In this document: one piece after another, positions 1-7,305 of the stretch
Numbering within the stretch: the stretch's first letter is position 1
How the letters are laid out: each line of letters opens with the position of its first letter
IMG/VR virus record: IMGVR_UViG_3300005613_000392
Location: 1-25,044 of that record
Length of the DNA: 25,044 nucleotides
Strand: one strand, 5' to 3'
From: a virus
Made by a program: the position numbers and the translations under genes
The notes under the pieces: model-generated
The model's input: the letters and a program-made list of their open reading frames with translations, nothing else
What the model was told of the DNA's origin: nothing
Databases searched by the model: none

Positions 1-871
1 TAATTGGAGTTTGTACTGCCTGTTGTAATCCACGAAGTTCATAACCACCCTCAGAAATCACAGATGAGCAAACTTGTTTGAATGTACTTGAACTTGTAGT
101 AATACCAGTATTTGCAATTTCCAATCTCAAAGGTAATGATGCTGTTGTGATATAAGTTGATTGGATAATATTTGCGTGATGGAATGAGTGGCAGTGAACA
201 AAGTTTCCATCAATTACAAAACCAACTCTAACAGTTCCAAGTCCCAACCACTCAATATCCATATAAAGAATTTGTGCTTTGGAAATGTCTAGTGTATATC
301 CAGAAACACCAGTTCCATCTAACTTATCAATATTCCATTCTGTTTGTGGAACTACAGTCTCCGTTCCAGTTGATAGACTTCTTTCTACAAAACTTACCGA
401 TGTGCTTCCAATACCAGAAACTTGGAGATACATTCCATTATCGGCACCAAAGTATCCAACTCTTTGTCTTAAATTTTCCTTTGGGGAATTCATTACAAAT
501 GTATTCAACACCAACAGAGATTTTCCTGGTTGATAGGAGAATACCTTTGTGGTTTCTCTAATTGCAGAACAACCAGCAGTAGTTCCAATACCAATATTAA
601 CCAAACCTTGTGCGGTCATAAATCCAACCGTAGCACCAGTTCCTACAATCAAACTCTCCCAGAGATTATTGTCTCTATACCTATGAGAACTATCAAACAA
701 TGTAAGTGGATTTGATACTCTTGTTCTTCCAAAAGCATCAGGATTTACAGCAACAGGAAATCTGTTGATATTGTCTACTATTCTCCCATCTCTTGTGGCA
801 GCACCAAAAACTTCGAATAGTGATCTTTCTTGATTTAAATAATCTTGTGTTGTTATATTCCACTGAGCCAT
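1..871 (-). CDS. Virion structural protein, 3' end cut by window edge
   Basis: The frame opens at ATG 871 (MAQWNITTQDYL...) and stays open for 290 codons to the window edge, so the C-terminus is missing. The N-terminal third is polar, with a run around residues 15-60 (LFEVFGAATRDGRIVDN, then FPVAVNPDAFGRTRVSNPL) that I recall from conserved structural proteins of marine T4-like phages. A GIGTT turn near residue 98, like those in the other virion proteins here, and alternating polar and hydrophobic stretches suggest a beta-rich fold. There is no signal peptide or membrane segment. It starts five bases after the TAA of the 102-aa gene, with a GGAG-like sequence about 14 bases upstream. The family assignment is from memory and context; the exact place in the virion is unknown. 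Confidence 0.75.
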   Translation of the reverse strand, partial: MAQWNITTQDYLNQERSLFEVFGAATRDGRIVDNINRFPVAVNPDAFGRTRVSNPLTLFDSSHRYRDNNLWESLIVGTGATVGFMTAQGLVNIGIGTTAGCSAIRETTKVFSYQPGKSLLVLNTFVMNSPKENLRQRVGYFGADNGMYLQVSGIGSTSVSFVERSLSTGTETVVPQTEWNIDKLDGTGVSGYTLDISKAQILYMDIEWLGLGTVRVGFVIDGNFVHCHSFHHANIIQSTYITTASLPLRLEIANTGITTSSSTFKQVCSSVISEGGYELRGLQQAVQTPI

Positions 872-876
872 AATTA

Positions 877-1185
877 TTATTCACTCCAAGTTAGTTTTTC
901 TGGTTGATATCTTTGTACATTTTTAATTTTAGAAGTTTGATTTGTTGATGGATAAATGTTATGAACAATTGCTCCAGGATATTCTCCCTGCAAATGTTCC
1001 GCAAGTTCATTTTTATTCATCATACTTCCCTCAACTTCCATCCTATAAATTTTACCTTCCCAGACAACATCAGCAAAAAATGATTCTTTAGCAACTTCTG
1101 GTTCTGAACTATTGATATAAAGATTTCCGTTGAAATCTCCAGAGATATTTACTGACTCTGATAAAAATTGTTTAAAACTTTTCAT
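877..1185 (-). CDS. Small protein with capsid-targeting-like leader, candidate internal head protein
   Basis: This 102-residue protein begins MKSFKQFLSES. The pattern is M-K-S/T-aromatic-x-x-F-L/I-x-E. From memory, T4 internal proteins carry this type of capsid-targeting leader, which the prohead protease gp21 cuts after L/I-x-E. A cut after Glu10 would leave a 92-residue mature protein. Residues 36-80 form a small domain with Trp42, Gly44-Lys45, Tyr47 and Tyr69-Pro-Gly-Ala72. The same pattern occurs in the 484-aa protein encoded just upstream. One base separates its ATG from that gene's TAA, so the two are probably translated together. Packaging in the head is an inference from the leader. 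Another possibility is that MKSFKQF is only a common N-terminus of small cyanophage proteins with some other role. Confidence 0.8.
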   Translation of the reverse strand: MKSFKQFLSESVNISGDFNGNLYINSSEPEVAKESFFADVVWEGKIYRMEVEGSMMNKNELAEHLQGEYPGAIVHNIYPSTNQTSKIKNVQRYQPEKLTWSE

Positions 1186-1186
1186 T

Positions 1187-2641
1187 TTAGTTGCAGTTCC
1201 AACGACGAAGTGCTTTATTGATTCTTGAATCTGGATCTCTCGCAGTTTCTGCAGAAGTTAATCTCTTTTTCATTCCTTTCATACGACTACAAAACGATTT
1301 TCTTCTTTTTGCTCTTTTGCCTTCTGGATTTTTTTCAGTTACAGCAGTCTGTAACTTTGAACCTGGATTTTCACGACGATATGCTTTGACTGCTGCTTTG
1401 CTTAATCCATCAGTTTTATCTTGACGATTGACTTTCTGCCAATCTTCTGTTTGTAAAAACTGCTCACCTGGTTTGATTTCTGAAATATTATATGCTAAAA
1501 CTCTTGCTCCAGGATAAACTTTTTCAATTTGATCCTGAACATCTCTTCTATTAGGCACAGAAACTTGGGGAAAGAACATCTTAATAGCATAATACTTACC
1601 TCTCCAGGTCAAAGTCACGAGAATGATATTTCCTGTTTTTGATGGAATACGAATTGCTTCCTCCAAAGGACATTTATCTATACCATGAATTGGACATTCT
1701 TTACCTTTCTTCGTATTATTGCACTGAACTTCTTCCTTTTTAACACAGTTTGGATATTTTTTTCCAAACATAGTTTTCATTCCTTTTTTTTCATAACCAG
1801 GCCAACATTTCTCATCAATATTAGTTTCTTCACTCTTAGTTCCCCAGTTAGAAGCACCAACTTTACGACACTTTACAAGTGCTCCAGATGCATATGCAGA
1901 AGGCCAGACACTATATCTTGACTTTACCTTATGGTAACAAGCATCTTTCTTACCACTACTTTTTCCTTTAATGTCTTTTGTTGCTTCTTCAATATCATGT
2001 TCACCGCTATCAATATAATCCGCAGCAGAATCAATATAATCGGCAGCTTTGGTAATTTTTGATTGCACCCAAGCCTCTACATTCCCTTCACCTTTCATTT
2101 TCGATTTAAGGCGATCAACTGCTTTTTGTATCGTTGCAAGTTCAGAACGAATCATTGAGTGTTCGTGATCTTTTGCTTCTGCCATTTCCTTCAATCCTGG
2201 TTCTGGTTTTACGTAATCTTTACTTTTTTTTCCTTTCGCAAAAGTTTTTACATTTGTTGGTTTTGCTGCCCCAGACTTTTGCTGCTGTCCAGGATCTTCT
2301 TGACGCTTACGGCGAACTGCGGAACGAATGATTGCCTCACCTTTTTTACCTTTTCTTTTTAATGCAGCGAGTCTTGCACTACTAAAACATTTTGGAGTCT
2401 TGGTTTCTCCTGGTTCATTAGCACATGGAGAACCATCTGCTTGAACCCATCCAGGTTTTCCACCTTTAGATTTAGAACCTTTAAACCAGTGATGAAGACT
2501 TCCCGCTTCATCAATTGAAGCACCATTCTCTTTACGGAGCATTCCCTCTGGATCAACCATAAATCCTGCTGGAATGGATTTACATTCCTTGTTGGTATAG
2601 CAGTAGTAATGTCCTGCAGGGCAACGTCCGTTCTTTTTCAT
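1187..2641 (-). CDS. Basic, cysteine-rich multidomain protein (DUF5872/DUF6321-like segments)
   Basis: This 484-residue protein looks like a chain of small phage modules. Residues 5-35 are a Cys-rich head (Cys7, Cys14, Cys20). Residues 48-137 are Lys/Arg-rich, with GWVQADGSPC and CFSSARLAALKR, resembling DUF5872. Residues 160-212 are helical (MIRSELATIQKAVDRL, then WVQSKITKAADYIDS) and end in a tandem AADYIDS pair. Residues 233-268 contain ACYHKVKSRYSVWPSAYASG. Residues 279-324 have five cysteines; Cys307, Cys316, His319 and Cys324 could hold zinc. Residues 338-388 are the WRGKYY...YPGARV domain shared with the 102-aa neighbour. Residues 409-484 (YRRENPGSKLQTAV, KRRKSFCSRMKGMKKRL, ALRRWNC) resemble DUF6321. 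The DUF names are from memory. Its ATG overlaps the stop of the 51-aa gene (ATGA). A packaged nucleic-acid-binding role is plausible but not shown. Confidence 0.85.
   Translation of the reverse strand: MKKNGRCPAGHYYCYTNKECKSIPAGFMVDPEGMLRKENGASIDEAGSLHHWFKGSKSKGGKPGWVQADGSPCANEPGETKTPKCFSSARLAALKRKGKKGEAIIRSAVRRKRQEDPGQQQKSGAAKPTNVKTFAKGKKSKDYVKPEPGLKEMAEAKDHEHSMIRSELATIQKAVDRLKSKMKGEGNVEAWVQSKITKAADYIDSAADYIDSGEHDIEEATKDIKGKSSGKKDACYHKVKSRYSVWPSAYASGALVKCRKVGASNWGTKSEETNIDEKCWPGYEKKGMKTMFGKKYPNCVKKEEVQCNNTKKGKECPIHGIDKCPLEEAIRIPSKTGNIILVTLTWRGKYYAIKMFFPQVSVPNRRDVQDQIEKVYPGARVLAYNISEIKPGEQFLQTEDWQKVNRQDKTDGLSKAAVKAYRRENPGSKLQTAVTEKNPEGKRAKRRKSFCSRMKGMKKRLTSAETARDPDSRINKALRRWNCN
2010..2051 (-). 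repeat. 21-base tandem repeat inside the 484-aa gene
   Basis: Two adjacent 21-base units (2010-2030 and 2031-2051) share the plus-strand sequence TCAATATAATC followed by one changed base and GCAGC. They encode the doubled AADYIDS at residues 199-212. It looks like a short in-frame duplication within a helical stretch. Confidence 0.7.
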
Positions 2642-2793
2642 TCAACTGGTTTTGATTTAGTTTCTTCACCTCTTGCTCTTTTCTTTCTTCCAGCACAATG
2701 CGCTTTCTGAGAGAATCCTTTGGGATTAGAACAATCGATGTTCTTTTTATATTTATTACTCCACTCTTCTTGAAACTGCTTGAATGATTTCAT
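2638..2793 (-). CDS. 51-aa MKSFKQF-leader basic protein
   Basis: This small gene reads from ATG 2793 to TGA 2640-2638. Its product begins MKSFKQFQEEW, then has a Cys motif, CSNPKGFSQKAHCAGRKKRA (residues 21-40), and a short acidic/basic tail. I recall the CSNPKGFSQ...HC...GRKK motif from many small cyanophage proteins. The leader matches the first seven residues of the 102-aa protein encoded downstream, but here QEE replaces LSE, so the hydrophobic residue of the predicted protease site is missing. The start lies one base after the TGA of the 114-aa gene, and its own TGA overlaps the ATG of the 484-aa gene, so all three are probably translationally coupled. It may be a separated N-terminal module of the 484-aa protein. 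The coding call rests on the tight gene packing and the recognisable motifs. Confidence 0.8.
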   Translation of the reverse strand: MKSFKQFQEEWSNKYKKNIDCSNPKGFSQKAHCAGRKKRARGEETKSKPVE

Positions 2794-2794
2794 G

Positions 2795-3139
2795 TCAAGT
2801 GTTAATAGATGTTCTAATTGCTTTAAACGTTGTGGAATTTGATGATGCAGGAGTTACTAACAATCTAATATTTCCTCCAGAAATATCACTATTAAATGAT
2901 GCAAGAGAAGAACCAGTTTTTACAATTGCAAATTCGGTATTATATGTGTTACTGCCATCATGAACAACAATGAATTCTACAGTGTGATAATTACCTCCAC
3001 TAGTAACTTGTATTTGATATCTTGCGGAACGAAACTGATCTGAATCAAATACATCTAATGCAACCTCATCTATTGATGTGGTTGTTAAGCTAGAAACTGT
3101 TATATTTTGAAAGTTTTTTTGACTGATAAGTTTAGGCAT
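2795..3139 (-). CDS. Small beta-rich virion protein (114 aa)
   Basis: The 114-residue product begins MPKLISQKNFQNITVSSL and alternates hydrophobic and polar residues throughout (for example VALDVFDSDQFRSARYQIQV and YHTVEFIVVHDG), which predicts a single beta-sandwich domain. No signal peptide, cysteine or catalytic motif is visible. Its ATG overlaps the TAA of the 110-aa gene by one base (TAATG), and a GGAG lies about a dozen bases upstream. Similar short domains occur, as I recall, alone or at the ends of cyanophage structural proteins. The place directly after a large fibre-like gene suggests a fibre tip, decoration or adaptor protein, but I cannot choose among these. Confidence 0.75.
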   Translation of the reverse strand: MPKLISQKNFQNITVSSLTTTSIDEVALDVFDSDQFRSARYQIQVTSGGNYHTVEFIVVHDGSNTYNTEFAIVKTGSSLASFNSDISGGNIRLLVTPASSNSTTFKAIRTSINT

Positions 3140-3471
3140 TAGGTTGCTGTCTCCAAAATACTCAAAATCAGTTTTAGACTACTATTTGCACTTGCTGAAA
3201 TTTGAATAGAATCGCTTGTTTCTAAAACAAGTTTTCCGTCGAGAGGAATATATGCATCATTTGGAGGAACCGTTGCGTCTTTAATTATTTCCGTAGCAGT
3301 ACCACTTCTAACATGAGACATTGTAAAAGAGGTTGCACTTGTTGTAGTATTGGTTACATGTGCATATAAAACAATTGCAGTATATCCTGTTGGTGCAGTA
3401 TAAGCTGTCTGATTTCCATCTGTTAATTCTAAAGTTTCTGTTTGAAACCTATTAAGTGCTAGTTGTGCCAT
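3139..3471 (-). CDS. Small beta-rich virion protein (110 aa)
   Basis: The 110-residue product begins MAQLALNRFQTETLELTDG and has an Ala/Thr/Ser-rich core (TAPTGYTAIVLYAHVTNTTTS) that predicts beta strands with short turns. The PPNDAYIPLDGKLVLETSDSIQI stretch (residues about 69-91) looks like a beta-sandwich edge of the type seen in phage decoration and fibre-associated proteins. It has no cysteine, signal peptide or membrane span. Two bases separate its ATG from the TAA upstream (TAAGATG), and it overlaps the next gene by one base. It probably forms a structural set with the 1118-aa protein before it and the 114-aa protein after it. The exact function is not recognised. Confidence 0.75.
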   Translation of the reverse strand: MAQLALNRFQTETLELTDGNQTAYTAPTGYTAIVLYAHVTNTTTSATSFTMSHVRSGTATEIIKDATVPPNDAYIPLDGKLVLETSDSIQISASANSSLKLILSILETAT

Positions 3472-3472
3472 C

Positions 3473-6400
3473 TTAACTGAGTGCTAAAATAAAGGGTGTC
3501 ATTTCTGAAAATAAACTCCTGGAAAATGCTCTTCCACTAATTGTGCCAGTGTTCTGATTAATCTGCAAGTCATCTCCAATTCTAAAGTTACCAGATTGAT
3601 CGGTGCTAGTATAAACTACTTTACCGCCATTTGTTGTGACAACTTCATTTGCTTGAATTGGAACTCCACCTCTCAATGGAGTAGCAGTTGTAATATCATT
3701 ACCAGAACCAACATACTCAAATGTATGTGAACTAGCAACAATTTTGCTTTGTTGGAAGAAATGAACGGTTGTGCCGACACCAACAGAACTTATTAAGTTT
3801 TCGTCAAGAGTTAATGTAGTAATTCCAGTCGTAACTGGTGTTGAACTATTTATTGTATAGTAGATGGGCGTCATTACAGCAGTTGCAGTTGCTGTATTAG
3901 AACCAATTTGTGGGCTACTAATAGTGACAGTTGGAGTAGTTCTATATTGACTTCCACTACTAATAATAGTAATTTCAGAAACACTTTCACCATCTAAAGT
4001 TGCAAATGCTGTTGCGGTTTCTCCATTAGGTCCTGCAGGAGCATCAATTGTCACTGTTGGAGTAGAAGTATAACCAGTTCCACCAGAACCAACAGTGATT
4101 GTTTCTACAGATTCAAACAATTCTCCAAAATAAACAACTTGTCCATCATAAGGACGAATACTAGTTGATATTGAGACAACAACAGTATCTTGAGATGCAG
4201 CAGCACTGGTAGTTACAATTCCAGTAAATTGTTCATCACTCACACCATCAGAAACTAAACCATAAGTTCCAAAACTAGAATTACTATTTGTTAAATCGCA
4301 AGTAGAACCTTTATAACAAGTAATTGCTTCATTGCAGCAAATAGTAAATACAGAAACTAATTGGGCAAATCCTTGATTAGTAATTGCTACGCCAACTCCA
4401 CCCTGATTGTATTGAGTGTAACTATCACAAACAATCGATTTTAAACTTTCTGCTTGAGCACCATCAACCCTCAGTCCAGTTCCAGTTGTTGTATTGCTAG
4501 TACAATTTTGAATGTAAGGACTTTCCCATTTGCCGCCACCAACGTTTGTTGCAATTTCTGTTGTTGGGAATCCAATTGCAGCTGCTGGAGCAACATGATT
4601 TGTAAAAGTCATGTTTGCAATATAACAACCCTTTCTTACATGTAAGATATCCTTATATGCTGTATTTGGAGTTACTGTAACTGTTTTTAAATCATCTCCG
4701 ACAATAGAAACAAATGCAGGAACTTCAATTGGATTGTTTTCTGCATAATTTCCAGCAAGAACTTTAATAATAGTTCCCGTAGTTGCAATTCCAACAGCAC
4801 CTGCAATAGTTAATTTTGCATTATCAATTGAAGTTCCGTTATTAGAATCATTTCCATCTTTTGCAACATAAAGAACATTTGGTGCAGAGTTAATACCACT
4901 AGCACCCGCATTGATAGTTACATTATCACCAATAGTAACTGAAGAACCTGTAATAAAGACATCGCCTGCAGTAATTGTATTATTGTCACCATCAATTGTT
5001 ACCGATGCTCTACCTACAGTAAGAATACCAACAACTCTTGCGTTGCCATCAACGTATAATGCAGTTTCTCCAACACCAACTGTTACTGTTCCAATTCCAT
5101 TATTCGATCCAAGAGTAGTAACTCCTACTACAGAAAGATTTCTTCCAATTTGAACGTCAGTTCTAGCAGTAATAATACCAATAGAATCTACATTAGTTAC
5201 ATCATCATAAGTAACTGTTCCTGCAACAGATATATTTCCAGTAACAAATGCATCACCTCGAACGTAAAGTGAATAATCTTCTCTTGCAGTTGTTCCAATA
5301 CCAACATTTTTAGTTGTATGAATACCAGCAGAACCAACTGCCCACGTTCCTGCAGCACCAACTGAACCACCTCCACCTAAAGCAGTACTGGCAATACCAA
5401 CCCATTTGGAGTTTGCTTGATCGTAAATTAAAAGTTTACCATTACCTGTAGTTTGATCGAATTCAACATCATCAAGATCCTTAATGAATCCTGCACCACC
5501 ACCACCAATTGTTGAAATTTGTTGTTGAACTCTACTGATGAAAATTCTATAATGATTTGCTAAATCATCAAGAGTTGCAAATTTTTGATCCATCGGTGTC
5601 AATGGATCTTGTCCTGAACCTATATTTTGAGATTTATTTGTTGGTTCATTTACAATATCAACTTCTTCTTTTAGTTCTTTTTGAGAAGTTTTTATAATTT
5701 CTACTAATTTGTATAGTCTTTCTATATCAACTTGAGAAGACTTTATGTTTTCTCTAACAAATTCAACTTCCTCTTTTATCTGTTGAATATCTTCGTCATA
5801 ATATTTTACTTCGGGAAAATTGGAAATTTCTTCTCTTAAATCATTGAAATAACCCAAAAGAAGTTCATCAGTTTCTATACTTTGATTATTAACTACCTCA
5901 AGTTTTTCATGAATAGACTGTTTTAATTTATTGTATTCTCCTAGTATTTGTTTTTTTAATTTTCTATCATCATCTTTAAATTCTTTATGATATTCCCAAA
6001 TTTTTAAAGATGTCTCTTGAAGTTCTTTAAAAATTTTCTCTTTTGTTTTTGATATTTTTTCATCAAAATTTTTTCTATCGATATTCGCCTCAAAAGAGAG
6101 AATATCTTTTTCTTCTTGAAGTTTATTAATTTCTTGTTCAAATTTTTCTGATATTAATTGTATAGAATTTTTAACCTCTCCGAAATTTTCTCCAATATCA
6201 TTAAATGTTTTTTTTACGTTTATATACCATGAAAAATCAGGAACATCATTTGTTTCTTTAACCCAACGTGGAACTGATTTTTCTACAGATTCGATTGCAT
6301 TACGAAGGGATTCTAATTCTTCTTCATAATATCTAACTTCCGGAATATTTGATATTGTTTCCTTTAAAAAAGATAAATTTTCTTCTAATGAAAGAATTTC

Positions 6401-6829
6401 ATCATCATAATTTTTAACTTGAGGTATTTTTTCTAAAGAGTGTGAAATATATTCTTTAACTTTGTCAATTTGATCACAAATAACTTCTATTTCTACATCA
6501 TAGGATTTTACTTCAGGAATTTCTTCTCTAATTCCTTGAATTTCCTTACTTAATCTATCAAGTTCTTCGTCATACGATTTAATTTCTGGTATTTCGGGAA
6601 TATCTTTTCTTACATCACTGATGAGGCGTAAAACTTCGACTAAAATACCATCATTATTTGTTTTTTCTATATTCTTTTCTACACTTTTAACTTCATTTTC
6701 ATCAATTTCTAAATTAGATTCTTCTTCAGGAGAAATCGACTGTTCTAAAAATTCCTCAATTGAAGGCAAATCTTCATAATTTCCGGCGAAATCATTAATT
6801 GAAGGTAAGTTGCTATTGTTGTTCGCCAT
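3473..6829 (-). CDS. Large fibre-like virion protein: coiled coil, beta repeats, predicted beta-helix
   Basis: This 1118-residue protein has clear zones. Residues 1-45 are a linker with two PSI-x-(D/E)-F motifs. Residues 46-395 are charged and helical, predicted to form a long coiled coil; an 11-residue motif like IPEVKSYDxEI recurs at 80, 104, 135, 162 and 338. Residues 440-650 are Gly-rich beta repeats (VGIGTT, ITARTDVQIGRNL). Residues 650-870 begin YVAKDGNDSNNGTS and run through IKVLAGNYAE and VSIVGDD, which is typical of a right-handed pectin-lyase-like beta-helix. Residues 910-970 carry two GSGYT-type repeats, and the C-terminus is compact. The shape fits a trimeric fibre or whisker. A candidate late promoter lies about 50 bases upstream. 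It occupies the place after gp16 where T4 has gp17. An enzymatic role for the beta-helix is not supported by visible catalytic residues. Confidence 0.85.
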   Translation of the reverse strand: MANNNSNLPSINDFAGNYEDLPSIEEFLEQSISPEEESNLEIDENEVKSVEKNIEKTNNDGILVEVLRLISDVRKDIPEIPEIKSYDEELDRLSKEIQGIREEIPEVKSYDVEIEVICDQIDKVKEYISHSLEKIPQVKNYDDEILSLEENLSFLKETISNIPEVRYYEEELESLRNAIESVEKSVPRWVKETNDVPDFSWYINVKKTFNDIGENFGEVKNSIQLISEKFEQEINKLQEEKDILSFEANIDRKNFDEKISKTKEKIFKELQETSLKIWEYHKEFKDDDRKLKKQILGEYNKLKQSIHEKLEVVNNQSIETDELLLGYFNDLREEISNFPEVKYYDEDIQQIKEEVEFVRENIKSSQVDIERLYKLVEIIKTSQKELKEEVDIVNEPTNKSQNIGSGQDPLTPMDQKFATLDDLANHYRIFISRVQQQISTIGGGGAGFIKDLDDVEFDQTTGNGKLLIYDQANSKWVGIASTALGGGGSVGAAGTWAVGSAGIHTTKNVGIGTTAREDYSLYVRGDAFVTGNISVAGTVTYDDVTNVDSIGIITARTDVQIGRNLSVVGVTTLGSNNGIGTVTVGVGETALYVDGNARVVGILTVGRASVTIDGDNNTITAGDVFITGSSVTIGDNVTINAGASGINSAPNVLYVAKDGNDSNNGTSIDNAKLTIAGAVGIATTGTIIKVLAGNYAENNPIEVPAFVSIVGDDLKTVTVTPNTAYKDILHVRKGCYIANMTFTNHVAPAAAIGFPTTEIATNVGGGKWESPYIQNCTSNTTTGTGLRVDGAQAESLKSIVCDSYTQYNQGGVGVAITNQGFAQLVSVFTICCNEAITCYKGSTCDLTNSNSSFGTYGLVSDGVSDEQFTGIVTTSAAASQDTVVVSISTSIRPYDGQVVYFGELFESVETITVGSGGTGYTSTPTVTIDAPAGPNGETATAFATLDGESVSEITIISSGSQYRTTPTVTISSPQIGSNTATATAVMTPIYYTINSSTPVTTGITTLTLDENLISSVGVGTTVHFFQQSKIVASSHTFEYVGSGNDITTATPLRGGVPIQANEVVTTNGGKVVYTSTDQSGNFRIGDDLQINQNTGTISGRAFSRSLFSEMTPFILALS

Positions 6830-6877
6830 TGGACAAGTGTTATGAGTAAATAATACTTCGGGATTTTTCTCCCTGAT

Positions 6878-7303
6878 TTATTTATCTTCCTCTTTCAGTC
6901 CAGATTTAAGCATTTTTGCCAACTCTGCAGTTGATCCTACAAAAAGAGCATTATTTACAGTTGAAGGACCTTTAATTTGCTTTTCTTCTTCTACATCCTT
7001 AAGTTTTTTTTGCAATTCCATTAATTTGTCTGTAGCATCAGCAACGTTCTTAATTAATTGTCCTGCAACTTCATATGCTCTAGCCTGCTCAGTTTCTTGA
7101 GCCAATTCTAAAATACCATTAATTGCTTCTTGTCCCTTCTCTATTAATGAATAAAGATTACCTCTAGTATATTCATAGTCTTTTTTAATATCATTTTTTG
7201 AAGTTTCGGGTTCTTTATATATTTTTTCAACCTCAACAGGAACTATTTCTCCATCAACATCGAAAGTTTCATTTAATTTTTTATATTTTTTTGTCATTTT
7301 CAT
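6878..7303 (-). CDS. 16: Terminase small subunit gp16
   Basis: The 141-residue protein matches, from memory, the cyanophage version of T4 gp16, the small terminase subunit that recognises DNA and regulates the gp17 packaging motor at the portal. Diagnostic stretches are YTRGNLYSLIEKGQEAINGI (residues about 45-64), ARAYEVAGQLIKNVADATDK (about 74-93), a helical KLMELQKKLKDVEEEK segment, and the C-terminal NNALFVGSTAELAKMLK. The central region is predicted to be two helices in a hairpin, as in T4-type small terminases. T4 gp16 is slightly longer (164 aa). Two starts are possible, ATG 7303 and ATG 7297; I keep the longer one, which is two bases from the gp15 stop. gp17 does not follow within this window, which is unlike T4. 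Confidence 0.9.
   Translation of the reverse strand: MKMTKKYKKLNETFDVDGEIVPVEVEKIYKEPETSKNDIKKDYEYTRGNLYSLIEKGQEAINGILELAQETEQARAYEVAGQLIKNVADATDKLMELQKKLKDVEEEKQIKGPSTVNNALFVGSTAELAKMLKSGLKEEDK
6879..6886 (-). promoter_or_regulatory. Candidate T4-type late promoter before the 1118-aa gene
   Basis: GATAAATA on the minus strand matches the NATAAATA late-promoter core used by T4-like phages. It overlaps the gp16 stop codon and lies about 50 bases before ATG 6829, in one of the few real gaps. The motif is short and will also occur by chance in AT-rich DNA; its position is the main support. Confidence 0.5.
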
Positions 7304-7305
7304 AA

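Noticed and set aside
274-561. Plus-strand open frames (here and at 1191, 2134, 4454, 4911, 14821, 16880, 19634, 21276, 23862 and others)
   Set aside because: Each lies inside a longer minus-strand gene with recognisable protein sequence. Their products are low-complexity or Cys/Ser-rich mirror images of repeats, without start signals.
2750-2757. NATAAATA match inside the 51-aa gene as a promoter
   Set aside because: It lies in coding sequence, and in AT-rich DNA the motif is expected several times by chance.
4220-4880. Pectin-lyase-like region of the 1118-aa protein as an active sugar-cleaving enzyme
   Set aside because: The repeat pattern supports a beta-helix fold, but I see no convincing set of catalytic acidic residues.
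6840-6875. Hairpin (GGGA, loop GAAAAA, TCCC) after gp16 as a terminator
   Set aside because: The stem is only four base pairs and is not followed by a clear T run, so it is too weak to call.
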